Below, piece after piece: positions 24,101 to 32,864 of a DNA stretch of 42,550 nucleotides. Every line of letters begins with the position of its first letter. Position 1 is the first letter of the stretch. Below the pieces are notes generated by a model, which ran no database searches, had not been told where the DNA came from, and saw only the letters and a list, made by a program, of their open reading frames with translations. This stretch comes from an uncultured Bacilli bacterium. GTDB taxonomy: Bacteria; Bacillota_I; Bacilli_A; RFN20; CAG-631. Where the stretch lies: NCBI GenBank assembly GCA_934201705.1, contig CAKPXF010000024.1, forward strand, positions 1 through 42,550, written 5' to 3'. Both the position numbers and the translations under genes were made by a program.

Positions 24101-26690
24101 TTGATTTTTCTATAGTATTATTATACAAAATCAAATTAGTTTTACACTTATTCTTTTCATACTCAAATTCAACCTCTTTGTTATAAGATGAGACTATATA
24201 ATTAGTGTTTAGCTTTCTTACATAGCTTTCAAAGTTTTCAGATTTTTCAACTTGATAATCAAATGAATTGTTAATTAATGTTTTATTTGGAAATTGTATT
24301 ATATTTGTATTATTATAGCTTTCATGCTTTATTAAATAATCATCAATCATAGTTGAATAATTAATTAATGACTTATCATCATCATATTGATAAAACTTAG
24401 TTAATTTATATGATGAATTATAATAATCATTAACCTCAACTTTACTTAATAAATTATTTTCATTATATGAATATGTAACAATATCCTTACTTACATTATC
24501 TTTTTTATAGGATATTTTAGTAAGCTTAACATCATCATTAGTATTATAATCAAATATATACTTTCCATTACTATATTCCTTTTCCTTTAAATAATTCGTT
24601 TTAATAGTTAATGATTCATTATTTATATAATTAAAATAAGTGTTTTTAAATAATAAACAGTTTTTATATTTTATTGATAATAAATTATTATAGGAATCAT
24701 ATGCATAATCATAATATGAATTATCATAAATAGCTTTGCTCATATTATTGTTATTATAGTTATAGTTTATATTTTTGGTTGTGTTGTTTTTATAATTACA
24801 TGAAATTTTGTTAATTTTTAAATCATCAGAATATTCATAATCAATTATATTATCAACCTTTAATGAACTGCCTTCTTTAAAGCTATTGGTTGTTTTAAAA
24901 ATAGTATTATTTAGATTTATATCATCAACATTTTTTTCATGCTTAGAAGTTTCACTTATTACTTGATTGAAAGAATTATATGATGTGTATGTATCTTCTA
25001 TAACTTCTTCGTTTTCATTTTTAAAAGCCACTTGTTCATTTTTAATACTTCCATCGCTATTAAATGATAAAACATAATAATTATGGAGGCTATTATATGC
25101 ATTGACAACTACTTTTTTATTAACTATGCGATTATTATTATCATATTGGAAGGTAGTAACTAATCTTGAATCGTTATTAGAAATTTTTGTAGGATTATTA
25201 TTATCATCATATTCGATTTGATAATCCATCATTTCTAATATTTTATTTTCTTTTAGGAATGCTCTATTTATTACACCATATGATAACGTTATTCCTTCAT
25301 TATTAGAATTATTAGTACATTCACATAAGCAAGCATTATAAAGTTTACAATCAAAACCATTAACGCTTCCACCTAATATATTTATTTTAACAACAATTTC
25401 ATCAAAGCTAGCTAAAGCATATGTTGAATAAGTATAAGGAAGATCACTTTTAGCTAATAGGCAATGAGTAAAGACATTATTATTTGCTATTTCAATATTA
25501 TTTGCTTTAAAAATTAATTCAACATTTATTTTTAAATTATTAGCTCCATCAGGAATTAATAAAAGAGTAAAAACATCATTTATGCTACCATTCATATAGT
25601 ATGAATGTGTAGTATACATTGAAAAGCTTTCAAGAAGATTTAAATTATCATCTTTATTTAAAATTATATTAGAAGTTGAAATTACAACATCATCTTTATT
25701 ATTATATTCAATGATTTTATAACTATCATTTGATGAATCATAAATATGTGTTAAACGTTCATTAGCATCAAAATAATAATTAAAATAATCATTATTTGTG
25801 TTATTACATATTTTTACATAATCATCATTTTTAAAAAATGATATTTTGTTATTGTTATAATCCTTATATTCAATAATATAGCCGTTACAATTACAGCAAC
25901 TATCTTTTCTAAAATTGTATGTTAAATAATTTCTTGTAGAGCTTGCATCGGCTAAGGAAATACAATCATTATTAATAGAAAAATAAAACTTTCTAATGGT
26001 TGTTTCTTTAATTCCATTTATACTTTTACCTTCAAAGAAAAATCCATTATCACTTGTATAATTTAAATAATACTTATAAATTATACTATGAGCACCACTA
26101 TCACTTACTTTATAAACGCTAAGTACTATTTGATTACTTGTATAAGTTCCTTTAACATATTCAACTAATTTATCACTTATATAGCGTTTAATCATATTGA
26201 TTTTATATTTTCCATTTCGATCAATTATGATTTTAGTGTGGTCGTTGTATTCAATTTTACATAAAAGGCACAAATTATTATTAAAGTAGTATTTTGTATT
26301 ATTATCATGTAATATATAACAGCCTTCATCTATATCATATACAATGAATGATTCATCATTTATAGAAACATACTTATTTAAGGCTGAATTATAATTATAT
26401 TCATTATATCCTTTATATACTCCATAGACTTTTACGTAATTATTAAAACTAACGGAAATTCTTAAATCATATGAAAATAAGTTTTGGTAATTATATGATT
26501 TGTTTTCGAAATAAGAAGCAGCATTAATTAATATTGCATTTAGCTGTATACCATTATTAGCATTTGAATCATAAAGTGGATATTCAATTATTAAATTTTC
26601 TTCATTTTTTATTAAATTAATAGTTACTTCTCCAATGTTATTAATTGTTTGTGTATAAATAGGTGTATATTGATAAATTTGATTAGTCAT
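21111..26690 (-). CDS. Giant RHS/YD-repeat polymorphic toxin (RHS-A)
   Basis: 1859 residues. There is no signal peptide: it starts MTNQIYQYTPIYTQT. An Asn/Tyr-rich N-terminal region leads into a first LamG/concanavalin-like domain (about 870-1075), a second similar domain (about 1145-1300) and YD repeats (about 1300-1590, for example YEYDSNNNLIRMKK). The RHS-associated core motif is LYYLKSRFYNPLCGRFLTDD (about 1600-1620), ending at DPNGH (1649). The last 210 residues are the toxin tip: a hydrophobic glycine-zipper stretch (about 1690-1755), then a soluble domain with YYDIAKDMKGTSFHVSDKIW and ending near VMAHGTWAFLG. This end resembles nuclease-type tips of Firmicutes RHS proteins, but the activity is unassigned. 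AAAGGAG lies within the upstream gene, one base apart. Confidence 0.88.
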   Translation of the reverse strand: MTNQIYQYTPIYTQTINNIGEVTINLIKNEENLIIEYPLYDSNANNGIQLNAILINAASYFENKSYNYQNLFSYDLRISVSFNNYVKVYGVYKGYNEYNYNSALNKYVSINDESFIVYDIDEGCYILHDNNTKYYFNNNLCLLCKIEYNDHTKIIIDRNGKYKINMIKRYISDKLVEYVKGTYTSNQIVLSVYKVSDSGAHSIIYKYYLNYTSDNGFFFEGKSINGIKETTIRKFYFSINNDCISLADASSTRNYLTYNFRKDSCCNCNGYIIEYKDYNNNKISFFKNDDYVKICNNTNNDYFNYYFDANERLTHIYDSSNDSYKIIEYNNKDDVVISTSNIILNKDDNLNLLESFSMYTTHSYYMNGSINDVFTLLLIPDGANNLKINVELIFKANNIEIANNNVFTHCLLAKSDLPYTYSTYALASFDEIVVKINILGGSVNGFDCKLYNACLCECTNNSNNEGITLSYGVINRAFLKENKILEMMDYQIEYDDNNNPTKISNNDSRLVTTFQYDNNNRIVNKKVVVNAYNSLHNYYVLSFNSDGSIKNEQVAFKNENEEVIEDTYTSYNSFNQVISETSKHEKNVDDINLNNTIFKTTNSFKEGSSLKVDNIIDYEYSDDLKINKISCNYKNNTTKNINYNYNNNNMSKAIYDNSYYDYAYDSYNNLLSIKYKNCLLFKNTYFNYINNESLTIKTNYLKEKEYSNGKYIFDYNTNDDVKLTKISYKKDNVSKDIVTYSYNENNLLSKVEVNDYYNSSYKLTKFYQYDDDKSLINYSTMIDDYLIKHESYNNTNIIQFPNKTLINNSFDYQVEKSENFESYVRKLNTNYIVSSYNKEVEFEYEKNKCKTNLILYNNTIEKSTLAYNIDSLHNPSSILGNQIYEDGIQKYLYIAYSNNEQRYHLKNTAFSYELKKDSQFTLAFSYRVKAVNGNNILASITLMDHGIVKDTIYIVLSSSEADKSRCIYLGRHAVDENSERVIITRETNLYYYEPTNLGWEQLIVTYNSNSINLYVNGERINNANITKFNFYCNTINVAFGNTIPTSTNGNDFQYTAFYLGNIILTNDYMDESQIKDINNAYKKLVLDKYKDYNKYCFYKDENISTIKKTNNVVIPVSTKTYISFNKTLSSNTLKPLKNIYASKILNENNDTFVYDNESNSYVYNIANKILEYELSNDETFAISLSFRNSFNISNLFKFIGNIVDLSMSINNEYFILNADDNITSVHIANTAWHNVYICVNKIDNDCTCNSYQLRVYFDEGLVISRINDNQFNFSKLIINEDKADVDIKIRDLLILDYVPNIFNMYDLIEKMDDKDNIEYQYNQYGLLKRRIINNSLTTVYEYSNDSLVKETTKELSNYFISYNYDSYKRVTSINVNNEYSKNYTYDSLNQLVKETINNTDYNYNYDANGNMISFSNYSFTYDSLNRLTKISNDNNTIDITYNANSLLMNSYGGKEVKFEGKKLVLFGNVRFYYNDNGLLVKKEKDGIKTYFEYDSNNNLIRMKKSNDSDMVFLYDSNNELYGFNYNKNTYYYIKDSLKEIKGIVNSNNTIVYKYIYSGYGLELQCDENYNISDDFDRNIVKKNPFRYKCYFYDEDVNLYYLKSRFYNPLCGRFLTDDDEAYIDESSFIGFNLFTYCGNDPVNKYDPNGHAPKWLKVVGLIGLFVGIILCRVALDILCPGISAVTYLETIVMGSAKGTLIGAGIGFGIGAIAGGVGALISGEKFGSKEFWSDVGYGAMTGFGIGAVIGALAGLAISSNGWYNQKALEFTNSGSSQVFLGKNPTYYDIAKDMKGTSFHVSDKIWDSTAKMKGVNMWKINKAFLKQQIAQGHQFVFTSYNITGLYAKEVAYVMAHGTWAFLG

Positions 26691-26691
26691 G

Positions 26692-27963
26692 TTAGTTTAA
26701 CTCCTTTTCTATAACTTTTAAAACAAGAGGATATGTATAGCAATCAGCTGTTGCTAAAGTTAAAAAGCCATTTGTTACCTTTAATGTAAAACCACCATTA
26801 CTTAAATTAGTCATTGTAATAAAATCATTTATACATTCGCTTATATCAATAACTAAATAATCATTTAAAATAAAGCATTCATATTCATCTTCAATTTCAG
26901 GCTTATTATTAAATGATGTTGTATGTGAGCACCATGAATATTTATTTTTATAGCATTTGATACTTAAGTTATCACTTTTATTTAATATCTTTATATATAG
27001 TAAGGCTTTATCAACGTTTTTACATGTTATATCGTTAAACATTGTATAGTTAAGTCTTAATAAATACTCATCTTGATTTTCTTTTAAGAAGGCAATAATA
27101 GCGTAGGCATTATTTTTATCCTTTTCGTTAAAAGATAAAACATTATCAAGTATTAATTTCTTTAAATAATAGTTTATTTCAACATTTAAGGAAGTAGCAT
27201 TGTTACTTGTTATTTCAAATTCTACTTTGTCATTTCTTATTGAATAAGTAATATTTAATGGTGTTAGATCATTATTCTTTTCACCATAAAATGGAGCAAT
27301 TATGAAAAATGGATCATATTCATTTTTGTTAAATATTAAATAATTATCATTGCTTAATATTTCATAATGCTTATTTAAAATAATTTCACCTTTTATGCTA
27401 CTTTGATTAGCATTAATTAATAAGCCATCAAAATTAAACGATATATTTACATCATCATAAAATGAAATTATTGCTTCATTTTCATTATCCTTAATAGTTA
27501 TTTTTTCTTCATCAATAATAAAATGTTGATAATAATAGGTATTATTACTATTTTTTACTTCTTTTTCAATTAAAGGAATAGATGTAAATAAACTTTCCTT
27601 TTCATTAAGGCATTTTTTAATATAAGTATTGTTTGTTTCTTTTGTTTTATCATAGTTAAAATATGAATATGAATTATCATCATAAACTATCTTTACCTTT
27701 TCAACATAATGAAACATCATACAGGCTCCAGCAAAAGCAATTTTACTTATGTTGTTTTTGTTTATTTTTATTTCTTGCTTGTTACAAGATATACAAAACG
27801 ATGAAAGCAAAGTCATATCAAAAACAGATATCATTTCATAAGGAAAATATTTCTTTTCATAATAAATATAAGCATTTAAATACTCATCTTCATTTTTAAA
27901 ATCATTATCTGTATCATAAATTATTTTAAAATTATAATAATCCTTAAGATTTAACGCTAGCAT
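26692..27963 (-). CDS. DNRLRE-like domain protein of the RHS operon
   Basis: 423 residues, soluble, with no signal peptide. The C-terminal third has the DNRLRE pattern: KALLYIKILNKSDNLSIKCY, then SWCSHTTSFNNKPEIE (like TTWNNxP), VIDISECINDFI and GGFTLKVTNG. Such domains occur in surface proteins and beside RHS proteins in Firmicutes, where they may help display or stabilise the shell. The N-terminal part is beta-rich and not recognised. The gene starts 20 bases inside the end of the BtrH-like gene and stops one base before the RHS start, so it is strictly co-translated with both. A structural or chaperone role for RHS-A is inference. Confidence 0.65.
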   Translation of the reverse strand: MLALNLKDYYNFKIIYDTDNDFKNEDEYLNAYIYYEKKYFPYEMISVFDMTLLSSFCISCNKQEIKINKNNISKIAFAGACMMFHYVEKVKIVYDDNSYSYFNYDKTKETNNTYIKKCLNEKESLFTSIPLIEKEVKNSNNTYYYQHFIIDEEKITIKDNENEAIISFYDDVNISFNFDGLLINANQSSIKGEIILNKHYEILSNDNYLIFNKNEYDPFFIIAPFYGEKNNDLTPLNITYSIRNDKVEFEITSNNATSLNVEINYYLKKLILDNVLSFNEKDKNNAYAIIAFLKENQDEYLLRLNYTMFNDITCKNVDKALLYIKILNKSDNLSIKCYKNKYSWCSHTTSFNNKPEIEDEYECFILNDYLVIDISECINDFITMTNLSNGGFTLKVTNGFLTLATADCYTYPLVLKVIEKELN

Positions 27964-28897
27964 AACAAATTTTTAATGCTTTTCTTTCCTTAAGATATAT
28001 TTCATCTAATTTATTGATACAGCTTTTAATGCTTAAAGAATTATATTTTTTTGACATTTCATATTTACATAAAATAGCAAATGTAAATGTGTAATTATTA
28101 ACTAATTCATTTAATAATTCACTTAATTCTTTATTTTTTAAAATTGATGCCTTAAATTTAAAACTTTCAGCATTGCCTCTTAAAATCATTATTAGCTTAA
28201 TGATTTGATTAATATTTTCCTTTAGTTTTGGTTCATTTAATAAAATATCCTTTATTTCATTAAATTTTAAAGATAATAATTTCATTCCATTATTAAGTTT
28301 ATTTTTCTTTTTCTTAATATTTAAGTAAAATGAATTCATATCAAAATAAGAAGATTTGGATATTTTATTAACAACATAAAATATTGTTTCATTATTATGC
28401 TTATAGGTATTTATATAACCATTTATTGCTTCATCTATTTCAGCAAATGAAACCATTTTCTTTATATAAATAACACTATTAATATAATTTTGATCAACAA
28501 CATAAAACTTATCTTTATTGTAACCGTATATTAAAATATAATGAAAGCTATGTATTTTGTGATACAAATCTTTCCGATATTTTAAGTTATAGCAATCAAC
28601 AGCTACAATTATTACTTTATTATTCTTTAAGTTATTAATTAAATATTTAATATTATTCTTGCATTTGCTTCTTTTATAAAGCACTTTAATGCCAATTTTT
28701 TTATAAATATCTTTATATTTAAAAAAATATAAGGCTATTGGCTTTATTTCATTATTTTTATTTTCTAATGTAAAGGTATTATTTAATAAATATATATTTG
28801 TATTTAAATTATAAGAATCGATTATTGTTAGTAATTGGTGCTTAAAGCAACCATTTAAAAAATACTTGTTAAAGGGCTTTGCTTCAAATACTTTCAT
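27944..28897 (-). CDS. BtrH_N/C39-like papain-fold protein, candidate ACP-dependent acyltransferase
   Basis: 317 residues. Cys17 in FLNGCFKHQLL is followed by VDCYNLKYRK (about 100-109), H113 and H119 in YHKIHSFHYILIYGYN, and D135 in FYVVDQ. This Cys..(V)D.Y..Y..H..H...GY....V.D layout is that of the BtrH N-terminal family. In butirosin biosynthesis BtrH moves an acyl group from the carrier protein BtrI to the aminoglycoside. The C-terminal half is helical. The gene overlaps the ACP gene by 14 bases and the DNRLRE gene by 20, making ACP the obvious donor. A C39-type peptidase is the alternative, because the fold and triad are shared. Confidence 0.7.
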   Translation of the reverse strand: MKVFEAKPFNKYFLNGCFKHQLLTIIDSYNLNTNIYLLNNTFTLENKNNEIKPIALYFFKYKDIYKKIGIKVLYKRSKCKNNIKYLINNLKNNKVIIVAVDCYNLKYRKDLYHKIHSFHYILIYGYNKDKFYVVDQNYINSVIYIKKMVSFAEIDEAINGYINTYKHNNETIFYVVNKISKSSYFDMNSFYLNIKKKKNKLNNGMKLLSLKFNEIKDILLNEPKLKENINQIIKLIMILRGNAESFKFKASILKNKELSELLNELVNNYTFTFAILCKYEMSKKYNSLSIKSCINKLDEIYLKERKALKICYASVKS

Positions 28898-29120
28898 TTT
28901 TAAGCTCCTTTATTTTATTTATTAAGTCATTAACAGTTTTATAATTATCAATATATAAACTAGAATCATTAAATTCGATTTTATACATTTCTTCTATTTC
29001 TAATAATAATTCAATAAATGATAAGCTATCCAAGCTTAAATCAGTAAGCTTTGTATTTAAATTAACATTTTCATCTAATAATACTTTGTTTTTAATAAGC
29101 TTTATTATAGTATCATTCAT
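28884..29120 (-). CDS. Acyl carrier protein
   Basis: 78 residues, acidic and helical, the normal ACP size. The phosphopantetheine site is Ser32 in LSLDSLSFIELL. It overlaps the acyl-ligase by four bases (ATGA) and the BtrH-like gene by 14, so the three are translated together. The carrier should be loaded by the ligase after 4'-phosphopantetheinylation by a housekeeping transferase. No ketosynthase or other fatty-acid genes are near, so it is dedicated to this operon rather than to fatty-acid synthesis. Confidence 0.88.
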   Translation of the reverse strand: MNDTIIKLIKNKVLLDENVNLNTKLTDLSLDSLSFIELLLEIEEMYKIEFNDSSLYIDNYKTVNDLINKIKELKNESI

Positions 29121-30376
29121 CTTTTTATTTTCCCTGATTCTGTTAATTTTAAATTCTTTTCTATTGATATTTCACTTGGAATTTTTATTGCTTCAAGATT
29201 TTTTATAAGGTATTGCTTTAGCTTATCTATAGATACATCACCAACCACCTTTAAACCGATTAAATCAGTATCCTTACCTTTTATTTTATAAACTAAGCAA
29301 TCACTAACATTTTTATATTTTCTAACAATTTCTTCTATTTCTTCTGGAAATATATTAACTCCATATTTAATAATTAAATTATCGATTCTTCCTGTAACAT
29401 ATAAATAATCATCTTTAAAATAACCACAATCTTTAGTATGAAAATAACCATTTATTATTCTGTTTTTAGTTAACTTTTTATTTTTATAATAGCCTTTCAT
29501 TAAACTTTTACCTTTAATCAATATTTCATTATTTTTAATAACTATTTTTGTATTAATTAATGGCTTACCAACACTATTTAAATGTGTAATTAAATCATTA
29601 CCTTTTATATATGTTGCTCGAGGTGAGTTTTCACTCATTCCATAAGCATTATAAAAAGTAATATTATTATAGTAATTATAAAAATCTACTATTAGCTTAC
29701 TATTTAATATTTCACCACTTAAAACAACATGCTTTAAAGAAGCTAAATCACATTTATAATCATAAATCCTTTTAAATATTGTAGGTGTTGTTCCTAAAAT
29801 ATTAATGTTATAAGTATTAATAGCTTCATTTATTTTATTTGGAAATAAAATATCCTCATAAAAATAAATGGATAATCCTTTATATAAAGAGTATAATAGT
29901 TCACCAACTAAAGCAGAAATATGGATAAGTGGTCTTATTATAATAATGTTCTTTTCATTGTTTTTTAAAGAAAACATTCTATTTATACCTAAAATATTGT
30001 TTATAATATTTTCATCACTTAGCATAATACCTTTTTCTTTATTGGTAGTTCCACTACTAAAAACTATAAAGGCTAAATCCTGATAGCTTTTTTTATCTTC
30101 CTTTAAGGAATTTATTATTTTTTCATTAGCAATTAAAGGTATATTATTACTTACTAAAATAGCTAAAATTTCAATAGCTAAATCTATTTTGTTTTTACTT
30201 TTACAAATAATAATTTTATTCTTCTTTAAATAATCATTTTTCTTTTTATTTATTATTTGTAGTAGCTCCGTATATGTTAAATTGTTATTAATAAAAGCTA
30301 TTTTATTTAAATGTTTATTAGCAATAATGTTACTAATGAAATTAAATATGAATATGTTTATGAAGATAACATTCAA
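29117..30376 (-). CDS. AMP-forming acyl/aminoacyl-ACP ligase (ANL superfamily), N-terminus rearranged
   Basis: 419 residues. Motifs in order: phosphate loop FSSGTTNKEKGIML (about 106-119), YGMSENSPRATY (about 243-254), the HTKDCGYFKDDYLYVTGR hinge region (about 315-332), YGVNIFPEEIEE, and the C-terminal catalytic lysine in TESGKIKR. The enzyme should adenylate a carboxylic acid and load it on the adjacent ACP. The natural N-terminus seems lost. About 20 residues (MNVIFINIFIFNFISN..) are antisense to the RHS-B frame that starts here, no ribosome site is visible, and clear family sequence begins at about ANKHLNKIAFINNN. No promoter fits in front, so expression of the operon is uncertain. Confidence 0.82.
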   Translation of the reverse strand: MNVIFINIFIFNFISNIIANKHLNKIAFINNNLTYTELLQIINKKKNDYLKKNKIIICKSKNKIDLAIEILAILVSNNIPLIANEKIINSLKEDKKSYQDLAFIVFSSGTTNKEKGIMLSDENIINNILGINRMFSLKNNEKNIIIIRPLIHISALVGELLYSLYKGLSIYFYEDILFPNKINEAINTYNINILGTTPTIFKRIYDYKCDLASLKHVVLSGEILNSKLIVDFYNYYNNITFYNAYGMSENSPRATYIKGNDLITHLNSVGKPLINTKIVIKNNEILIKGKSLMKGYYKNKKLTKNRIINGYFHTKDCGYFKDDYLYVTGRIDNLIIKYGVNIFPEEIEEIVRKYKNVSDCLVYKIKGKDTDLIGLKVVGDVSIDKLKQYLIKNLEAIKIPSEISIEKNLKLTESGKIKR

Positions 30377-32860
30377 AAAATTTATAATGATAATAATGAA
30401 TTGGTTTTAACTAAAGAATTTGATAATGGAAATAAATTAATTAGTGATAAGTATGCTTCATTAGATAAAAAGTACTATAGTTACAATAACTATAATAGTT
30501 TAACTAAAATTAATACAAATAATTATTTTTGTAACTTTACCTACAATAAAGACGATATTACTAATATAACAGCTAATAATAAAACAACGTATAAGTATGA
30601 GTATAATAACAAGAATCAGCTTTCTAAAATAAAGCTTGTTGATTTTACTAATAGCAGTAATTATCTACAATTATATTCATTTACTTATAATGATGATAAT
30701 ATCCCTTATAAGATAGTAAAAGGTAATAATGTATTTACTAAAGAATACGTTTATAATGATGACTTACTAATTCAAAGTATTAAAGAAAATAATGAAACAG
30801 TTACTACTTTTGAATATAATGAGCACGATAGTATTAAAAAGATAGTTCATAAAGTATCATCATCTAAAACATTAAATGAAGATTATTCATATTGGGAATA
30901 TGATGGTTCATTATGGAAAATTGATTATTCAGGATTTATAGATTATAGTATTGTTTTTGCTCTTTATGATTTTGATAATTGCAAAGCAGCTAAAATGGTT
31001 AAGTTTGCTAATACAGATACTGCATATACATACAAGTATGCAGATAATATTTCTAACAAGCTAATTGAAGTTGCATATTATACAATAAAGCATTCTATTA
31101 CTTATGATTTGTTTAATAATGTTTCATCAATAAAGACAACTAATGAAGATAATAATGTTTCTATTACCTATGATTTTGCTTATAAAACTAATAGCAATAA
31201 AATAACTTCATTTGTTAAGGATGTTACTGTTAGAAGTACTAAAAACAATACTTTATTAAATAAAGAAGATTTTTCATATTCTTATAATGCTTTAGGTAGC
31301 ATAACTACAATGATTCATAATAATTATGAAAATCATTATAGCTATGACTCATTTAATAGATTATCAATAGAAGATAATCAAAGAATGTATAAATCATTTT
31401 CATATGAATATGATAATAATGGAAACCTAACAATGGTTAAAGAAGGTTCTTATGACTTTAAAAATTATAAGGCAAAACAAAGATTTGTCTATAATAATTT
31501 CAACCAATTAACTAAAGTAGTCTATAGTGATGGAAGCTATGACGAAATAACAAGCTATGATTCATATGGTAATCCTCATTTAATAAAGAAAATGAAATAT
31601 TGCTTAAGTGGTAGTTGTTGTACTAGTGAAAACATAGTTTTATCATATGGAAGAAATAACATGCTAGAACGTTATGGTGATAATTATTATTACTATAATG
31701 AAGAAGGAATAAGAATTGCTAAGGAAGAAAATGGCTTAATCCATAAATACTATGTAGAAGATAATGTTATTCACAAAGAAGAAATAAGAAATAAAAGTAG
31801 TAATCAATTAGTAAAAGAAATATATTACTATTATGATGAAACAGGAATAAGTGCTTTTAGGATTAATAGTAACATTTACTACTATTTAAAAGACTTGACA
31901 GGGTTAATTCAAGGAATTTATAATAGTGATGGAGTAATAGTAGCTAGATATGTATATGATGCATTTGGAAATCATAAGGTATGTGATGGTTCTTATAACG
32001 TTAATACAAATGATTCATTTATAGGAAACATCAATCCTATAAGATACAAAGGATATTATTATGACAAAGAAAGTAATCTTTACTATCTAAATTCAAGATA
32101 CTATAGTCCTATATATTATAGATTTATTTCGCCTGATGATATAAGTTATCTTGATCCAAGTTCTATTAATGGATTGAATTTATATGCGTACTGTGAAAAT
32201 GACCCAATTATGTATGTCGATCCTAGTGGACATTTTGCAATTAGTACATTCTTAATTGGGCTAGCTGTTACTTCATTAGTAAGTTGGGGGTTATCAGAAA
32301 TATTTGGTGCTCAGATAGTTAGCGGAGTTGGTTCAATAGCGAATGGTATGTCTGCAATATCTACTGGTATATCTTTATTTGCTTTTGGACCAGTAGGATG
32401 GATTATTGGTGGAATAGGAATTGTTGCAGGATTAGCTAGCATTGCGTTTGGAACAGCTGAAATTCAAGAAGGATTAGGCTATGGCAATTGGATTAACGAT
32501 ATCGGTATAACAGGAGATTTATATACGGGGTTGTATATTGGGTCTAATATTGTTTCAAGCTTAACTACTATAGGTGGAAATATTTATAGAAATTCAAGAA
32601 TAACATCCGGAGTAAGTCAGGCGGATAAAACTGGAAGGGCGTATTCAAGATATTATCAAATGGAAGGTAATGAGGTGAAATCAATTACACATTATGGAAA
32701 AGGTGGAACTCCAAAATATAGAATTGATATATTGGGCCGTCCACACAACGGATTATTACCGCATAAGCATAATTTTGTTATAAATAATGGATTTGCCAAT
32801 AAAGGTTCAGTTGATGACATACACTATTTATTATGGTTATTACTTGGGAATTGGAGGTAA
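30311..32860 (+). CDS. 5'-truncated RHS/YD-repeat toxin (RHS-B) with a His-rich tip
   Basis: 849 codons open from a point inside the acyl-ligase 5' end. There is no ribosome site, signal peptide or N-terminal domain, so this is the 3' part of a second RHS gene. YD repeats fill residues 1-560, and the core motif LYYLNSRYYSPIYYRFISPDD precedes DPSGH (about 637-641). The tip has a hydrophobic glycine-rich segment (about 645-720). A soluble end follows with GRPHNGLLPHKHNF (about 811-824), a histidine cluster of the kind used by nuclease toxins. The family is not assigned. It may be silent, serving as recombination donor. The immunity gene follows after four bases. Confidence 0.75.
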   Translation: MFISNNVTNEIKYEYVYEDNIQKIYNDNNELVLTKEFDNGNKLISDKYASLDKKYYSYNNYNSLTKINTNNYFCNFTYNKDDITNITANNKTTYKYEYNNKNQLSKIKLVDFTNSSNYLQLYSFTYNDDNIPYKIVKGNNVFTKEYVYNDDLLIQSIKENNETVTTFEYNEHDSIKKIVHKVSSSKTLNEDYSYWEYDGSLWKIDYSGFIDYSIVFALYDFDNCKAAKMVKFANTDTAYTYKYADNISNKLIEVAYYTIKHSITYDLFNNVSSIKTTNEDNNVSITYDFAYKTNSNKITSFVKDVTVRSTKNNTLLNKEDFSYSYNALGSITTMIHNNYENHYSYDSFNRLSIEDNQRMYKSFSYEYDNNGNLTMVKEGSYDFKNYKAKQRFVYNNFNQLTKVVYSDGSYDEITSYDSYGNPHLIKKMKYCLSGSCCTSENIVLSYGRNNMLERYGDNYYYYNEEGIRIAKEENGLIHKYYVEDNVIHKEEIRNKSSNQLVKEIYYYYDETGISAFRINSNIYYYLKDLTGLIQGIYNSDGVIVARYVYDAFGNHKVCDGSYNVNTNDSFIGNINPIRYKGYYYDKESNLYYLNSRYYSPIYYRFISPDDISYLDPSSINGLNLYAYCENDPIMYVDPSGHFAISTFLIGLAVTSLVSWGLSEIFGAQIVSGVGSIANGMSAISTGISLFAFGPVGWIIGGIGIVAGLASIAFGTAEIQEGLGYGNWINDIGITGDLYTGLYIGSNIVSSLTTIGGNIYRNSRITSGVSQADKTGRAYSRYYQMEGNEVKSITHYGKGGTPKYRIDILGRPHNGLLPHKHNFVINNGFANKGSVDDIHYLLWLLLGNWR
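30521..31956 (+). repeat. Long direct repeat of RHS-B core (partner 41115-42550)
   Basis: Bases 30521-31956 match 41115-42550 at constant offset with only scattered substitutions over more than 1.4 kb. The match continues to the window edge. A nested part (31248 onward) is also repeated at 33593-34400, and 31875 onward at 37201 and 38732. Such long direct repeats are substrates for homologous recombination that would exchange the tips. Confidence 0.85.
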
Positions 32861-32864
32861 AATA

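Noticed and set aside
27663..27899. Plus-strand frame of 78 codons
   Set aside because: It is antisense to the DNRLRE-like gene with no ribosome site.
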